From assembly GCA_016184345.1 (NCBI GenBank), contig JACPCV010000003.1, positions 62,001 through 126,000 on the forward strand: DNA of 64,000 nucleotides, read 5' to 3'. The translations under genes were made by a program, and so were the position numbers. Shown piece by piece: positions 17,537 to 26,601 of the stretch. The first letter of the stretch is position 1. Each line of letters opens with the position of its first letter. The stretch comes from Candidatus Woesearchaeota archaeon (GTDB taxonomy: Archaea; Nanobdellota; Nanobdellia; Woesearchaeales; UBA10216). A model generated the notes under the pieces. The model was not told where the DNA came from. It saw only the letters and a program-made list of their open reading frames with translations, and searched no databases.

Positions 17537-19969
17537 CTATTTCTTAACGCCGCCCAGCGCCTTTTCAATGTTCTGCTTAGAATATCCTGAAACTAGAAGG
17601 GATTCTCGTATCTGCTCTATTGAGTCGCCGTGCTGCAGGCCAACCTCAACTATTGACTTTATTTCATCAACCTCTGAGTAACCGCCCATTTCTGTGAACA
17701 GCTCCTGGTCCATTCTGCCTTCAGCTTCCCTTGCGCCTATTGCTGTTTCTTTCTGTTGCAGCTGCTGAACTTGTGGTTTTTTAGCCTGTAGTTGCTGTTT
17801 TTCTTTAGCCTTTGCTGCCTTAGCTTCTGCTTTTAGCTTGTTTGCGAGTTTTTTCTGCTGTAGCTTTGTTAATTTGGGAGCTTTGGCTTCTGGCTTTGGT
17901 ATTATCGCTGCTTTGATGGTTGCAGGCGCTTTAGGTGCCCCTGCGAAGCCTTCTTCATCAGATAATTCTGTCACAGCTTCCTGCACCTGTGTTGGCGCTG
18001 AGGAAATCCCTGTAAACTTTGGTGTTTCAAACTGCTCTTCTTCCTGCGCTTCCTGGACGCCTTGTTGTGAGCCGAAGCTGAATTGGGGTGATGGCTGCTG
18101 CTTGAGCTGTTGTATTGGCTGTTTTGTTGGTTGCTGTTGAAATGGCTGTTCTGTGAATTGCGGCTGTGATTGCTGCAAGGGGGGTGTTGAAATTTGCTGC
18201 AGCTTTTGCTGGAGGTACTGCCTTGACTTGCCAATCTCTATGCCTGCGTTTGCCAGCACATCCAACTCCTTGTTGAGGCCTTCCTGCTCCTGAAGAAGCA
18301 GTTGCTCTTTCCTTTCTACTTCTGCCTCCTTTGCCTTTAGCTCGGCTATCCTGGCCTCTGTTGATGACAATAATGTTTTGAGCTCGTTTTCCTTGTCTTC
18401 GAGGTATTTTGCCCTTTCTTCAATCTGCTTCTGCCTTCCATGCATTGCTTCAACTTCAAGCTCTATTGACACTTCTCCCGGCTGGCCTGCGCTGCCGAGC
18501 TTTATGAGCTGCTCTGACGTTCTGGAAAATGCTTGGAGCGTTTCTGCTATCTGCTTTTCCTTCTCTTTCATGAGGGCTGTTTCCTTTCTCATTTTTGCCC
18601 TTTCCTCTTTCAGGGCAGCCGATAGAGTTGTTTCTTTTTGCGATGCTTCCTGGATGAGTGCTTTTGCCCTTGCGTCGTGCTGCTCCCTAAGCTTCCCTAT
18701 CAGCTCTTCGTAAGCCCGCTCGCTTTCAAAGAATATTCTCTGGCGTTCCTCAAGCCTTCTGCGGATGAGGGCTGACTGCTCTTTTATCTTGGCCATCTCC
18801 TCTGCCATCATTGCTGATGCTTCTTCCTTGATTTGGAGCTCTGATTTCAGCCGGTCTATTTCTTTGTGCAGGCCTGTTGCGGGCTTGTGCTCAACGGCTG
18901 TTCTAAGGTGCCTTATTTCTTCTTCCTTGGCGGTAATCCTCTTCTCAAACGCTGCTTCAAGGTTTTGCACGAGCTTTTCCTTTTCTATCAGGAATGACTT
19001 CAGCTCTTCCATCTGGCTTGTTGTGGATGCAAGCTGCTCCTTGAGCCGTGACTGGATTGACTTGTTGATGTTTTGCTCTTCAAGAATGCCTTTTTGCAGC
19101 CGCATTATTTCTGCATTTTTCCTGTCAAGTTCTGCTTTTAGGGCATCAGGCGCTTTGTGGCTATGGCCTGGTTTTTCGGCTTCGGCTGTAGCGGTTTTGG
19201 GGCTGCTTTTCTCAAATTCTGCCTGGAGCTGTTGCACAAGCTTTTGCTTGTCTATCAGGAGTATTTTGAGCTCCTCAACCTGGCCAGCCGTTTCGGAAAG
19301 CTGCTCTTTAAGCTTGCTCTGGGTTGCTCTGCTAAGCTTTTGCTCTTCAAGGAGCGTTCTCTGGAGCTTGCTTGTCTCTGATTCCTTGTCTTCAAGCCTT
19401 TTCTGCAGGTGCTCAATCTGATTCAGGTGAGCTGGATTGTCTGGCAGCTCTGCCACGCTTACCCTCCTGCTTTGGATTAGCGAGTTCCGCAAAGAGGCTA
19501 TTTCAGCGTCTTTCCTCTCAATCTCTTTCCTGAGCCTCTCTGTCTGGCCTGCGGTGTCCTGCTCTTTTCTAAGGAGAAGTGACTTGATTCTCTCTGCGTT
19601 TTCCTTCTCTGAGATTATGTGCGCCTCAAAGGCTGTTGACAGCTTCTTGTTTTCAGCCTCTTTCTTCGCATAGAGTGCAGCTATCCTGCTTACTTCCTCA
19701 TCCTTTGTTGCAAGCTGCCTGGTCAGCTCCTGCATGAGCCCGTTCTCGCCTTCTTCCAGCTTGGTCACATAATCGCGTAGCCGTTCAAGCTCGCTCGTTT
19801 TCTGGGCAAGCTGTGCAGTGAGCTGCCTGAGCTTCATGTCATTTTGTGGCTGCTCGTAATCTGAGAGGGCTTCATCTGTGAACACGCGATAAGCCATGCC
19901 TGATTCGCCAGAGTGGCCGTGCCTTACAGAACTTCCCCGTGTAACCTCTTTTTCCCTTCGCAATCCCAT
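17537..19969 (-). CDS. Long coiled-coil protein with C-terminal UBA-like motif
   Basis: Heptad-rich E/K/L/Q sequence; C-terminus EIKSIVEVGLQHGDSIEQIRESLLVSGYSKQNIEKALG. Confidence 0.6.
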   Translation of the reverse strand: MGLRREKEVTRGSSVRHGHSGESGMAYRVFTDEALSDYEQPQNDMKLRQLTAQLAQKTSELERLRDYVTKLEEGENGLMQELTRQLATKDEEVSRIAALYAKKEAENKKLSTAFEAHIISEKENAERIKSLLLRKEQDTAGQTERLRKEIERKDAEIASLRNSLIQSRRVSVAELPDNPAHLNQIEHLQKRLEDKESETSKLQRTLLEEQKLSRATQSKLKEQLSETAGQVEELKILLIDKQKLVQQLQAEFEKSSPKTATAEAEKPGHSHKAPDALKAELDRKNAEIMRLQKGILEEQNINKSIQSRLKEQLASTTSQMEELKSFLIEKEKLVQNLEAAFEKRITAKEEEIRHLRTAVEHKPATGLHKEIDRLKSELQIKEEASAMMAEEMAKIKEQSALIRRRLEERQRIFFESERAYEELIGKLREQHDARAKALIQEASQKETTLSAALKEERAKMRKETALMKEKEKQIAETLQAFSRTSEQLIKLGSAGQPGEVSIELEVEAMHGRQKQIEERAKYLEDKENELKTLLSSTEARIAELKAKEAEVERKEQLLLQEQEGLNKELDVLANAGIEIGKSRQYLQQKLQQISTPPLQQSQPQFTEQPFQQQPTKQPIQQLKQQPSPQFSFGSQQGVQEAQEEEQFETPKFTGISSAPTQVQEAVTELSDEEGFAGAPKAPATIKAAIIPKPEAKAPKLTKLQQKKLANKLKAEAKAAKAKEKQQLQAKKPQVQQLQQKETAIGAREAEGRMDQELFTEMGGYSEVDEIKSIVEVGLQHGDSIEQIRESLLVSGYSKQNIEKALGGVKK

Positions 19970-20030
19970 TTTTGCACTTGGTTTGGAATTCTGGAAAGAG
20001 AGGTATTTAATCTTTGCTATCTAAGAAACA

Positions 20031-20987
20031 TCATTTGAGCCCTGCCAGCGCAATCTGGCTCAGGAGGGCTTCCAGCTGGACAAACTCGTCTGCGCCCTCG
20101 CTCATCCTGAATTCTATCTCGCCGCACTTTTCAATAAGCATGAGCTTTTTTGCAGGCTCAATGCTGCTTTCAAGCACTTCTTTTTGCAGCTGCTTTATAA
20201 CGTCAAGACCTGACAACCCGTGGGCCAGCATTGTTTCCAGCAGCTTGTCCCTTGCTTTCTGGAAGCTGTTGGAAAATGCCAGTGTGATAACTTCCTTGAT
20301 TTCTTTTGGCGTTGCAACACCTGCAGCTGAATATATCAGCTCTTCAGTAATGGTGGTTGACATTACTGCACAGCTTTGCAGGACGTTTTCAAGCTTCCTG
20401 CAGTCGCCCTCGGAAACTGTAACAAGCGCTTTTTTCGCTTTGGCGTCAATCGTAAGCTTCTCTGCAGAGGCTATTTTGTCAGCAATCTTCCCGATTTCGC
20501 TTTCGGAAAGCGGCTTGAAGCGGAATATTGCACACCTGCTTTGGATTGGCTCTATTATTTTTGAAGGGTAGTTTGCAAGGAGAATAAACCGGCACGTTGA
20601 CGTGTAGTTTTCCATGGTCCTGCGCAGTGCCTGCTGTGCTTCCCTTGTGAGGGAGTCTGATTCGTCAAGTATGCAAATCTTGAAGGGCACGTTGCCGAGG
20701 GCCTTTGTTCTTGCAAAGTCCTTGACCTTTGTCCTCACCACATCTATCCCCCTTTCATCGCTGGCGTTGAGCTCTATGAGGTTCTGCCTCCAGCTTTCGC
20801 CGTAAAGCTGCTTTGCGATTACTATGGCTGTTGATGTTTTGCCTACTCCTGGAGGGCCTGCAAAGAGAAGGTGTGGGAGGTTCTGGTGCTTTACAAACGC
20901 CCTGATTCTATTGACTATCTCTTCCTGCCCAACTATGTCAGAAAAGTCTGCTGGCCTGTATTTTTCCGCCCACAGCGCGCTGTCCAT
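20031..20987 (-). CDS. rfcS: Replication factor C small subunit
   Basis: MDSALWAEKYRPADFSDIVGQ, GPPGVGKTSTA, LDESDSLT, SRC box. Confidence 0.97.
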   Translation of the reverse strand: MDSALWAEKYRPADFSDIVGQEEIVNRIRAFVKHQNLPHLLFAGPPGVGKTSTAIVIAKQLYGESWRQNLIELNASDERGIDVVRTKVKDFARTKALGNVPFKICILDESDSLTREAQQALRRTMENYTSTCRFILLANYPSKIIEPIQSRCAIFRFKPLSESEIGKIADKIASAEKLTIDAKAKKALVTVSEGDCRKLENVLQSCAVMSTTITEELIYSAAGVATPKEIKEVITLAFSNSFQKARDKLLETMLAHGLSGLDVIKQLQKEVLESSIEPAKKLMLIEKCGEIEFRMSEGADEFVQLEALLSQIALAGLK

Positions 20988-21056
20988 GGCTCCGGCGGGA
21001 GTTTGGATTCATTATAAAGGTTTCGCCGCAAGATTTGCATTTTCTTTTTTCTTGAT

Positions 21057-21124
21057 TGACCTTACCTCAGCTTATAGCTGAGGGATGTCAGCTCTCCGCT
21101 GACATTCTTTGTTAAAGAAGGTCA
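21057..21124. other. Cloverleaf-like nested hairpin element (7-bp outer stem TGACCTT/AAGGTCA enclosing CCTCAGCT/AGCTGAGG and ATGTCAGC/GCTGACAT)
   Basis: Complementary stems read directly; intergenic between rfcS and a PRC-barrel gene. Confidence 0.65.
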
Positions 21125-21174
21125 GCTGCAGTGGCTGCTGGTTTCTGTTGCAAAGATAAAAAAAGGGCTAGAAA

Positions 21175-21459
21175 TTAAACTATGTCTTCTTCCGAAATGA
21201 CCATGAAGTCGCCCATCGCCATTACTGCGCTGAATGGGATGAGGATGTTGCCTTCGCCGTCCCTTTCAAGCTCAAGCTTCTGGATGTAGGGAGTCGGGTT
21301 TGCCAGGACAAGGTGGATGAGCTCCCCTGTTTTGGTTTCAAACACTATGTCTGCGACTTCGCCAAACCTTTTGCCGGATTTGCTTACGACAACCTTGCCT
21401 ATTATTTGCCTGGAGAACTTTTTATCATCATCTGCCATTAAAGACACCCTGCAACCCAC
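21175..21459 (-). CDS. PRC-barrel domain protein
   Basis: FSRQIIGKVVVSKSGKRFGEVADIVFETKTGELIHLVL. Confidence 0.85.
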   Translation of the reverse strand: MGCRVSLMADDDKKFSRQIIGKVVVSKSGKRFGEVADIVFETKTGELIHLVLANPTPYIQKLELERDGEGNILIPFSAVMAMGDFMVISEEDIV

Positions 21460-21602
21460 AACTCCTGTTTAAGCGCTGTTAGTTACTATTATGTAATGCT
21501 AATCAATTGGTGGTTTTCTGGGCAGAGCTTATATTTAAATGTTGTGGAAGCCTGCAGGAGCAGGGCGAAAAGTATAAAAAACATCGCATTAATGCGTCTG
21601 CT

Positions 21603-22703
21603 ATGCCGCCTTTGCAAAATTTTTTGGTTGGTGGGGTAACGGGCTTGCCGATTTTGGATTCGATAACCGCCTCAAGGTATGGCGACCTGGCAACTGCAGG
21701 CATCATTCTTGGCGTATCTCTTGGCGTTGCATTTTTCGTGCATTTTCTTATGAACCTTTACCTGTCGGCAGTAGCTAAGAAGACAAAAACCGATGTTGAT
21801 GATGCAATTGTTTCTGCCCTTAAAAAGCCGATGTACCTGGCCGTTATAGTCACAGGCTTATACGTTGCTTTAAGGCAGGTTGTGTCCTTGCTTGCTTATG
21901 TTCCGCTCATAACCCGGCTTTATCAGGCTGCGGCTATTGTAATCATTGCTTACGCTGCTTCAAAGGTTGTTGCTGCCATCATAAGCTGGCTTGCCAAGAG
22001 GCGGCCGGCTGGCGAAGCAAAAGGCGCTGACGTGTTCCTGCCCCTTGCCGGCAAGTTCGTGAGCATATTCATTTACGTGATTGCGTTTATTGGCGTTCTT
22101 GACCAGCTTAACATTAAGGTTACAGCCCTTGTTGCCAGCCTGGGTGTGGCAAGCCTTGCGGTTGCATTGGCGTTGCAGGATACCCTGGCTAACTTCTTTG
22201 CCGGGATTTACGTTATGGCTGACAGGCCTGTGAGGGCTGGCGACTTTGTCAGGCTGGAAAACGGCGAGGACGGCTATGTTGAGGAGATTGGGTGGCGCTC
22301 CACCAAGGTGAGGACACTGCCCAACAACATTATAGTCATCCCAAACAGCAAGCTCGCGCAAAGCGTCATCACAAATTATTACCTCCCGAGCCAGGAAACC
22401 AGCTTTGTTGTCAAGTGCGGTGTTGCTTACGGCAGCGATCTTGAAAAAGTGGAGAAAGTGACAGTAAAGGTTGCAAAGGAAGTGCAGCAGGGTGTGGAAG
22501 GCACAACAAGGGGTTTTGAGCCTTTTATTCGCTTCAACGAGTTTGGCGATTCCAACATAAACTTCTCCATAATAATGAGGGTTGACGAGCCTGTGGCCAA
22601 GTATCTTGTTCTCCATGAGCTTATCAAGCGCGTTGCCAAAACTTACCAGAAGGAAGGAATTGAGATAAGCTGGCCTGTAAGGAAGGTTCACCTGAATAAG
22701 TGA
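21603..22703 (+). CDS. MscS-family mechanosensitive ion channel
   Basis: ALQDTLANFFAGIYVMADRPVRAGDFVRLENGEDGYVEEIGWRSTKVRTLPNNIIVIPNSKLA; start at MPPLQNF preferred. Confidence 0.93.
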   Translation: MPPLQNFLVGGVTGLPILDSITASRYGDLATAGIILGVSLGVAFFVHFLMNLYLSAVAKKTKTDVDDAIVSALKKPMYLAVIVTGLYVALRQVVSLLAYVPLITRLYQAAAIVIIAYAASKVVAAIISWLAKRRPAGEAKGADVFLPLAGKFVSIFIYVIAFIGVLDQLNIKVTALVASLGVASLAVALALQDTLANFFAGIYVMADRPVRAGDFVRLENGEDGYVEEIGWRSTKVRTLPNNIIVIPNSKLAQSVITNYYLPSQETSFVVKCGVAYGSDLEKVEKVTVKVAKEVQQGVEGTTRGFEPFIRFNEFGDSNINFSIIMRVDEPVAKYLVLHELIKRVAKTYQKEGIEISWPVRKVHLNK

Positions 22704-22707
22704 ACTA

Positions 22708-23574
22708 TTACATTGTGCAGCTGCAGCTTTCCCTTCCGCAGGGCTTCGGTATGATGCTGCTTTGGAGCAGGCGGGTTACTTTTTCTATAAGCTCCTTCAC
22801 TTCCAGCTCCATGTAGGGGTTCATCACAACAGTTTTGCTGCTGTTATGGTCAAGGTAGCGGATGACTGCCCTGCTAACTGGCTTTCTGAACTTTTCCTTT
22901 AGGAGCATCATGTATGCTGCAACCTGCACCCTGTGCGAGGGCCAGACGCCTTCGCTGGCCATCTTCCCTGTTTTCAGCTCAACCGGCAGCACTGAGTTTT
23001 CGTAGACTTCCACCCTGTCAACAACGCCCTTGAGCAGGAGCAGTTGCGACCTCACCCTTACTTCTGTGAGTATCTTCGGCGTCAAAAGCTGCCACAACTC
23101 ATTTCCGAAGACGTTATGCTGGGCTGAAAAACTGAGCACGTTTCCGGCTCGCTCGTGCGCCTCTGCTGCCGCTATCTGCTGTAGCTGCGGAAGGACTTGG
23201 AATGGCTGGATGTCGAACTGCGCAAGCGATTTTGCATTGCTCATAACAGCTGCCTTAAGCAGGTTTTCATATGATTTTGCGTAAGCCAAAACAGCTTCGT
23301 CATGTGTTGCCTCCTGATGGAGGTGCACGACTATTGCTTCTTCGTGCTTGTTTGCCAAATCATAGAACTGATGCCGTATGGTGCCAAGAATCATGCTTTG
23401 GTTGGGCTTTTCCACATACCCGAGGACTTTCTTCTGGTAAAGGGCTCTCTGGCAGTACAGGAAAGAGGACAAGTCTGTTACAGAAACAGTTGGCGCTGGC
23501 CTCTCCTGGTCAGCTATCGGCTCTTCCTCAACTTCAATCACCGCATTGCCATCTACAACAGCTGCAGCTTCCAT
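22708..23574 (-). CDS. Cas4-like/RecB-family PD-(D/E)XK nuclease with Fe-S-type cysteines (solo)
   Basis: FLYCQRAL...GTIRHQFYD...VDRVEVYENSVLPVELKTGK...HRVQVAAYMML...PCGRESCSC; start at 23574 chosen because TATA on the minus strand (23600-23607) predicts a leaderless mRNA. Confidence 0.8.
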   Translation of the reverse strand: MEAAAVVDGNAVIEVEEEPIADQERPAPTVSVTDLSSFLYCQRALYQKKVLGYVEKPNQSMILGTIRHQFYDLANKHEEAIVVHLHQEATHDEAVLAYAKSYENLLKAAVMSNAKSLAQFDIQPFQVLPQLQQIAAAEAHERAGNVLSFSAQHNVFGNELWQLLTPKILTEVRVRSQLLLLKGVVDRVEVYENSVLPVELKTGKMASEGVWPSHRVQVAAYMMLLKEKFRKPVSRAVIRYLDHNSSKTVVMNPYMELEVKELIEKVTRLLQSSIIPKPCGRESCSCTM

Positions 23575-23613
23575 TTCAGCTTTAAAAAGCGCATTTGCCT
23601 TTAAATATGTTGC

Positions 23614-23641
23614 CCGGGCACTTGTCCAGTGTCCAGTGACA
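23614..23641 (-). promoter_or_regulatory. 28-nt promoter-upstream motif, copy A (TGTCACTGGACACTGGACAAGTGCCCGG), 6 nt from TATA of the cas4-like gene
   Basis: 25/28 identical to copy B at 26602-26629, same TATA spacing. Confidence 0.7.
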
Positions 23642-23646
23642 CCATT

Positions 23647-23714
23647 AAGCACAGTATTTCGGCGTTTCCGTAATTATTGCGGCTGCTGCGAAAATGTTTC
23701 ACAATATTGTGCTT
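23647..23714. other. Long imperfect hairpin AAGCACAGTATT...AATATTGTGCTT upstream of tyrS
   Basis: 12-bp stem with one G-U pair, read directly. Confidence 0.5.
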
Positions 23715-23765
23715 TTGTAAGTAAAAACAAAAAGATTTATATCGGCAGTTAAGGCTGCTGCGGTT

Positions 23766-24791
23766 ATGGACACTGAAGAAAGATTTAAGCTTGTAAAGCG
23801 GAATACTCAGGAAATACTTATAGAAGTTGAGCTAAAGAAGTTGTTAGAAGAGAAAAAACAGCCAAGGGGGTATATAGGCTTAGCGACTACGGGAAAAATA
23901 CATATTGGTTACTTTATTCCTATGATGAAAGTTGGTGACTTCCTTAAAGCAGGTTTCAAATTCACGATACTTTTGGCGGATATACACGCCCATTTAGATG
24001 ACCAAAAAACCCCTTTTGAATTGTTGGACTACAGGGTAAAATATTATCGAGAGATAATTTCTGCTATGATAAGCTCCTTAGGCGTCAGCACCCAAAATTT
24101 GGAATTCAAAAAAGGCAGCGATTTCCAGCTTGAAAAGAATTATACTTTAGATGTATACAGGTTGGCGGCTTTAAATACCTTTGACAGGTGCAAAAGAGCG
24201 GCTGCCGAGGTTGTAAGATTCGGTGAAAACCCAAAGCTGAGCGGCTTTCTATATCCAATTCTGCAAGCTCTCGATGAGCAATACTTAGATGTGGATGTTC
24301 AATATGGCGGCATCGACCAGAGAAAAATTTTGGCTTTTGCAAGAGAAAATCTGCCAAGACTCGGCTATAGGGCCAGAGTAGAGGTTATGACACCTATGCT
24401 CCCTGGGCTTCGCGGAGCCAAAATGTCCTCTTCGGTTGAAAGCTCAAAGATAGATTTGTTGGATTCCCCAGAGAAGGTGAAGGAAAAAATTAATGCCGCA
24501 CATTGCCCTATTGCTGTTGAGGAAAATGGCATTCTTGCGTTTTTAAAATATGTCATCATGGTTCATAAAAATGACAATGGGCAAAAACTGGTTATAAGCA
24601 GGCCAGAAAAGTTTGGGGGAGATGTCGCTTACGATAATTATGAGAACCTTGAACATGACTACTTAGCTAAAAAAGTCCATCCTACCGATCTCAAGAATGC
24701 TGTTGCTGAAGAAGTGAACAAGTTGCTAGGGCCAATAAGACAGCAAATGAAAGGCAAAGAGAAATTAATTAACGACGCTTTCCCAAGTTAG
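23766..24791 (+). CDS. tyrS: Tyrosyl-tRNA synthetase (archaeal type)
   Basis: GKIHIGY, YGGIDQRKI, AKMSSS; upstream TATA TTTATATC. Confidence 0.93.
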   Translation: MDTEERFKLVKRNTQEILIEVELKKLLEEKKQPRGYIGLATTGKIHIGYFIPMMKVGDFLKAGFKFTILLADIHAHLDDQKTPFELLDYRVKYYREIISAMISSLGVSTQNLEFKKGSDFQLEKNYTLDVYRLAALNTFDRCKRAAAEVVRFGENPKLSGFLYPILQALDEQYLDVDVQYGGIDQRKILAFARENLPRLGYRARVEVMTPMLPGLRGAKMSSSVESSKIDLLDSPEKVKEKINAAHCPIAVEENGILAFLKYVIMVHKNDNGQKLVISRPEKFGGDVAYDNYENLEHDYLAKKVHPTDLKNAVAEEVNKLLGPIRQQMKGKEKLINDAFPS

Positions 24792-26377
24792 AGTACGAAG
24801 TCGACAGGAATCCCTTCAGAAAAATCTTTTTTCATTAGCCCATTATCCTTGATTTTACAAACAAGGTTTTCCTTATTAAAAAAGAAACCCCAAGCCTCCT
24901 TTTTAGAGCATAAACCTTCCGCCCATTTCGGCATAAACGGCTGGTATTTGCCATTTTTTATTATGAATTGTTTCGCTAACTGCTCTGCCTTTTCTCTCAA
25001 TTTGCTCTTGACAGCCAGGGCTCTTATTTCTCTTTGAATCTCATGTGAGTTATTACTCTCGCCGTAGCCGGAGGAGGTTATAACTTTAACGATTTTAATC
25101 AATTTATGAACCTTATCCGGACGGATGCTGTTTTCGGCAGCTTCAACGAAGAAATTAAGCTGCCGCACTATGCCCCCCGCCGTAATTGTTTCTGCCATTC
25201 GCCTAAGTGAGGCGGGCGCAAATCTAATCATGTACAGGGAAGACGTCTGGTTGAGTTTGCTATACGCGACAAAATGACGCTTGTCGGGAGAGGACAATGT
25301 TGGTATTAAACCTGACATCGCTATAAGATGGGTGTAATCTGTCTCTGGCGAGGTAGCTAAGTCTATCAATGGCGAACCTTTCGATCCATATGTTCCATCA
25401 CCATCGAAAATACCTTGAAAGTACTCATGATAACTGCCAATTGCTTTCAAGAACTCTAGTGGAATGTTTTTCTTATAGCCTGAAGTGTTTGAACTGTTTC
25501 TCCTCATAATAAGCCCAAATTGAATCAGTTTCTTAATAAAAATTGGAGAGACGGAAGATAAATTTGTCTTTAATGCGGGTTTACCGTACGTAGTGTCATT
25601 CGTGAGATATGTGTTGCTTAAGTTGGCTTTATTTTCGAATATTGGGAAAAATCTCTGGATAAACTGTGGGCACCAATATCCTTGGAAAATATCTGAGCTT
25701 CCTGTTTGGTATGTGAATGATGACGGGCTTCCATTATTCCTAATATGACCGTCTGATAGATATAGACCAAGAAAATACAAATTATGTTTTGAAAATGAAA
25801 ACTCATCGTCAGAGAATAATTTGGGCAGATTCTTATTATTTTTCCAGCTTCTTATAGTTCTTGAATTTGTACTGACCTTAGGATAAAGTTGCGATAAGAG
25901 CAAACCATATCCAAGAGCGTTATCTACTTGGTATTTTAGCTCTTTCCAATATTTTTCATAAACATAAGCCTTCCCTTGTGGGTGCGTAATCCAAAACAAA
26001 TTTACTGGGCAAGTTTCTTTTCTAGTTGCATTTAGATTGCAAAGAGCGCAAAAGTAAACAAATCCGTGTTTGCAGCCTGCGTACCCTCGGCTCTCCGGCT
26101 CTAATTTTTTGACAAAAAGGGGCTTTCTATTTCTGTAAACCCAACCTTCAACAGCTCGTTGGGTAATTTCTCCCTTTGTAAGCTTAATAATATATCTAAC
26201 CAAGTCTCTACGCGTTTTAAAAAACTCACGGTTTTCAAACTGCGCCCGTATAAACCTCCAGAAATTCATTGATAAAGCATAATACCTCTTACCATTTTCC
26301 CCATGGAGAACTCTATATTCTGAATCTATATCTTTAATATTAAATGCCATTTTCTTTACCTCTGAAACCTCAATCAA
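24788..26377 (-). CDS. Free-standing LAGLIDADG homing-endonuclease-like protein with Cys-rich N-terminal region
   Basis: Two LAGLIDADG-like motifs (FLGLYLSDGHIRNNG; YFQGIFDGDGTYGSKG); CKHGFVYFCALCNLNATRKETC; likely start MAFNIKDI at 26350. Confidence 0.75.
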   Translation of the reverse strand: MIEVSEVKKMAFNIKDIDSEYRVLHGENGKRYYALSMNFWRFIRAQFENREFFKTRRDLVRYIIKLTKGEITQRAVEGWVYRNRKPLFVKKLEPESRGYAGCKHGFVYFCALCNLNATRKETCPVNLFWITHPQGKAYVYEKYWKELKYQVDNALGYGLLLSQLYPKVSTNSRTIRSWKNNKNLPKLFSDDEFSFSKHNLYFLGLYLSDGHIRNNGSPSSFTYQTGSSDIFQGYWCPQFIQRFFPIFENKANLSNTYLTNDTTYGKPALKTNLSSVSPIFIKKLIQFGLIMRRNSSNTSGYKKNIPLEFLKAIGSYHEYFQGIFDGDGTYGSKGSPLIDLATSPETDYTHLIAMSGLIPTLSSPDKRHFVAYSKLNQTSSLYMIRFAPASLRRMAETITAGGIVRQLNFFVEAAENSIRPDKVHKLIKIVKVITSSGYGESNNSHEIQREIRALAVKSKLREKAEQLAKQFIIKNGKYQPFMPKWAEGLCSKKEAWGFFFNKENLVCKIKDNGLMKKDFSEGIPVDFVL

Positions 26378-26381
26378 CCGT

Positions 26382-26567
26382 TGAGATTTCTTGCGCTTAG
26401 CTGGGAAATCTCACGTTTAGGGTGAGGAGGACATTGAGCGGAGCTGCCTAATTGCTTTTAGCGATAGCGACCCTGTCGCAGCAGGGGAAAAGCATAATGT
26501 CAGAGGCAACAGCCTCTGAGCATTCAAAAGCTGCTGCTTTTGATGTTTGGCAGCTCTGCGGTCCTCT
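26382..26567 (-). ncRNA. Putative structured RNA or structured 5' leader upstream of the LAGLIDADG gene
   Basis: Nested stems GAGGAC/GTCCTC, GCGGAGCTGCC/GGCAGCTCTGC, AATGTCAGAGGC/GCCTCTGAGCATT, CAAAAGC/GCTTTTG, GCTTTT/AAAAGC, plus TGAGATTTC/GAAATCTCA; minus-strand TATA at 26588-26595 predicts TSS near 26566. Confidence 0.55.
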
Positions 26568-26601
26568 GAGCCTTACAGAAGAAGTTGCTTATATACTCTC
26601 G

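Noticed and set aside
21057-21124. tRNA gene
   Set aside because: Cloverleaf-like stems, but no T-loop, D-loop or anticodon-loop consensus
22708-23641. CRISPR locus around the Cas4-like gene
   Set aside because: Only two copies of the 28-nt motif, 3 kb apart, each in a promoter position; no spaced array or other cas genes
26427-26566. RNase P RNA or SRP RNA
   Set aside because: Lacks RNase P conserved blocks and the SRP domain-IV motif on either strand; size too small
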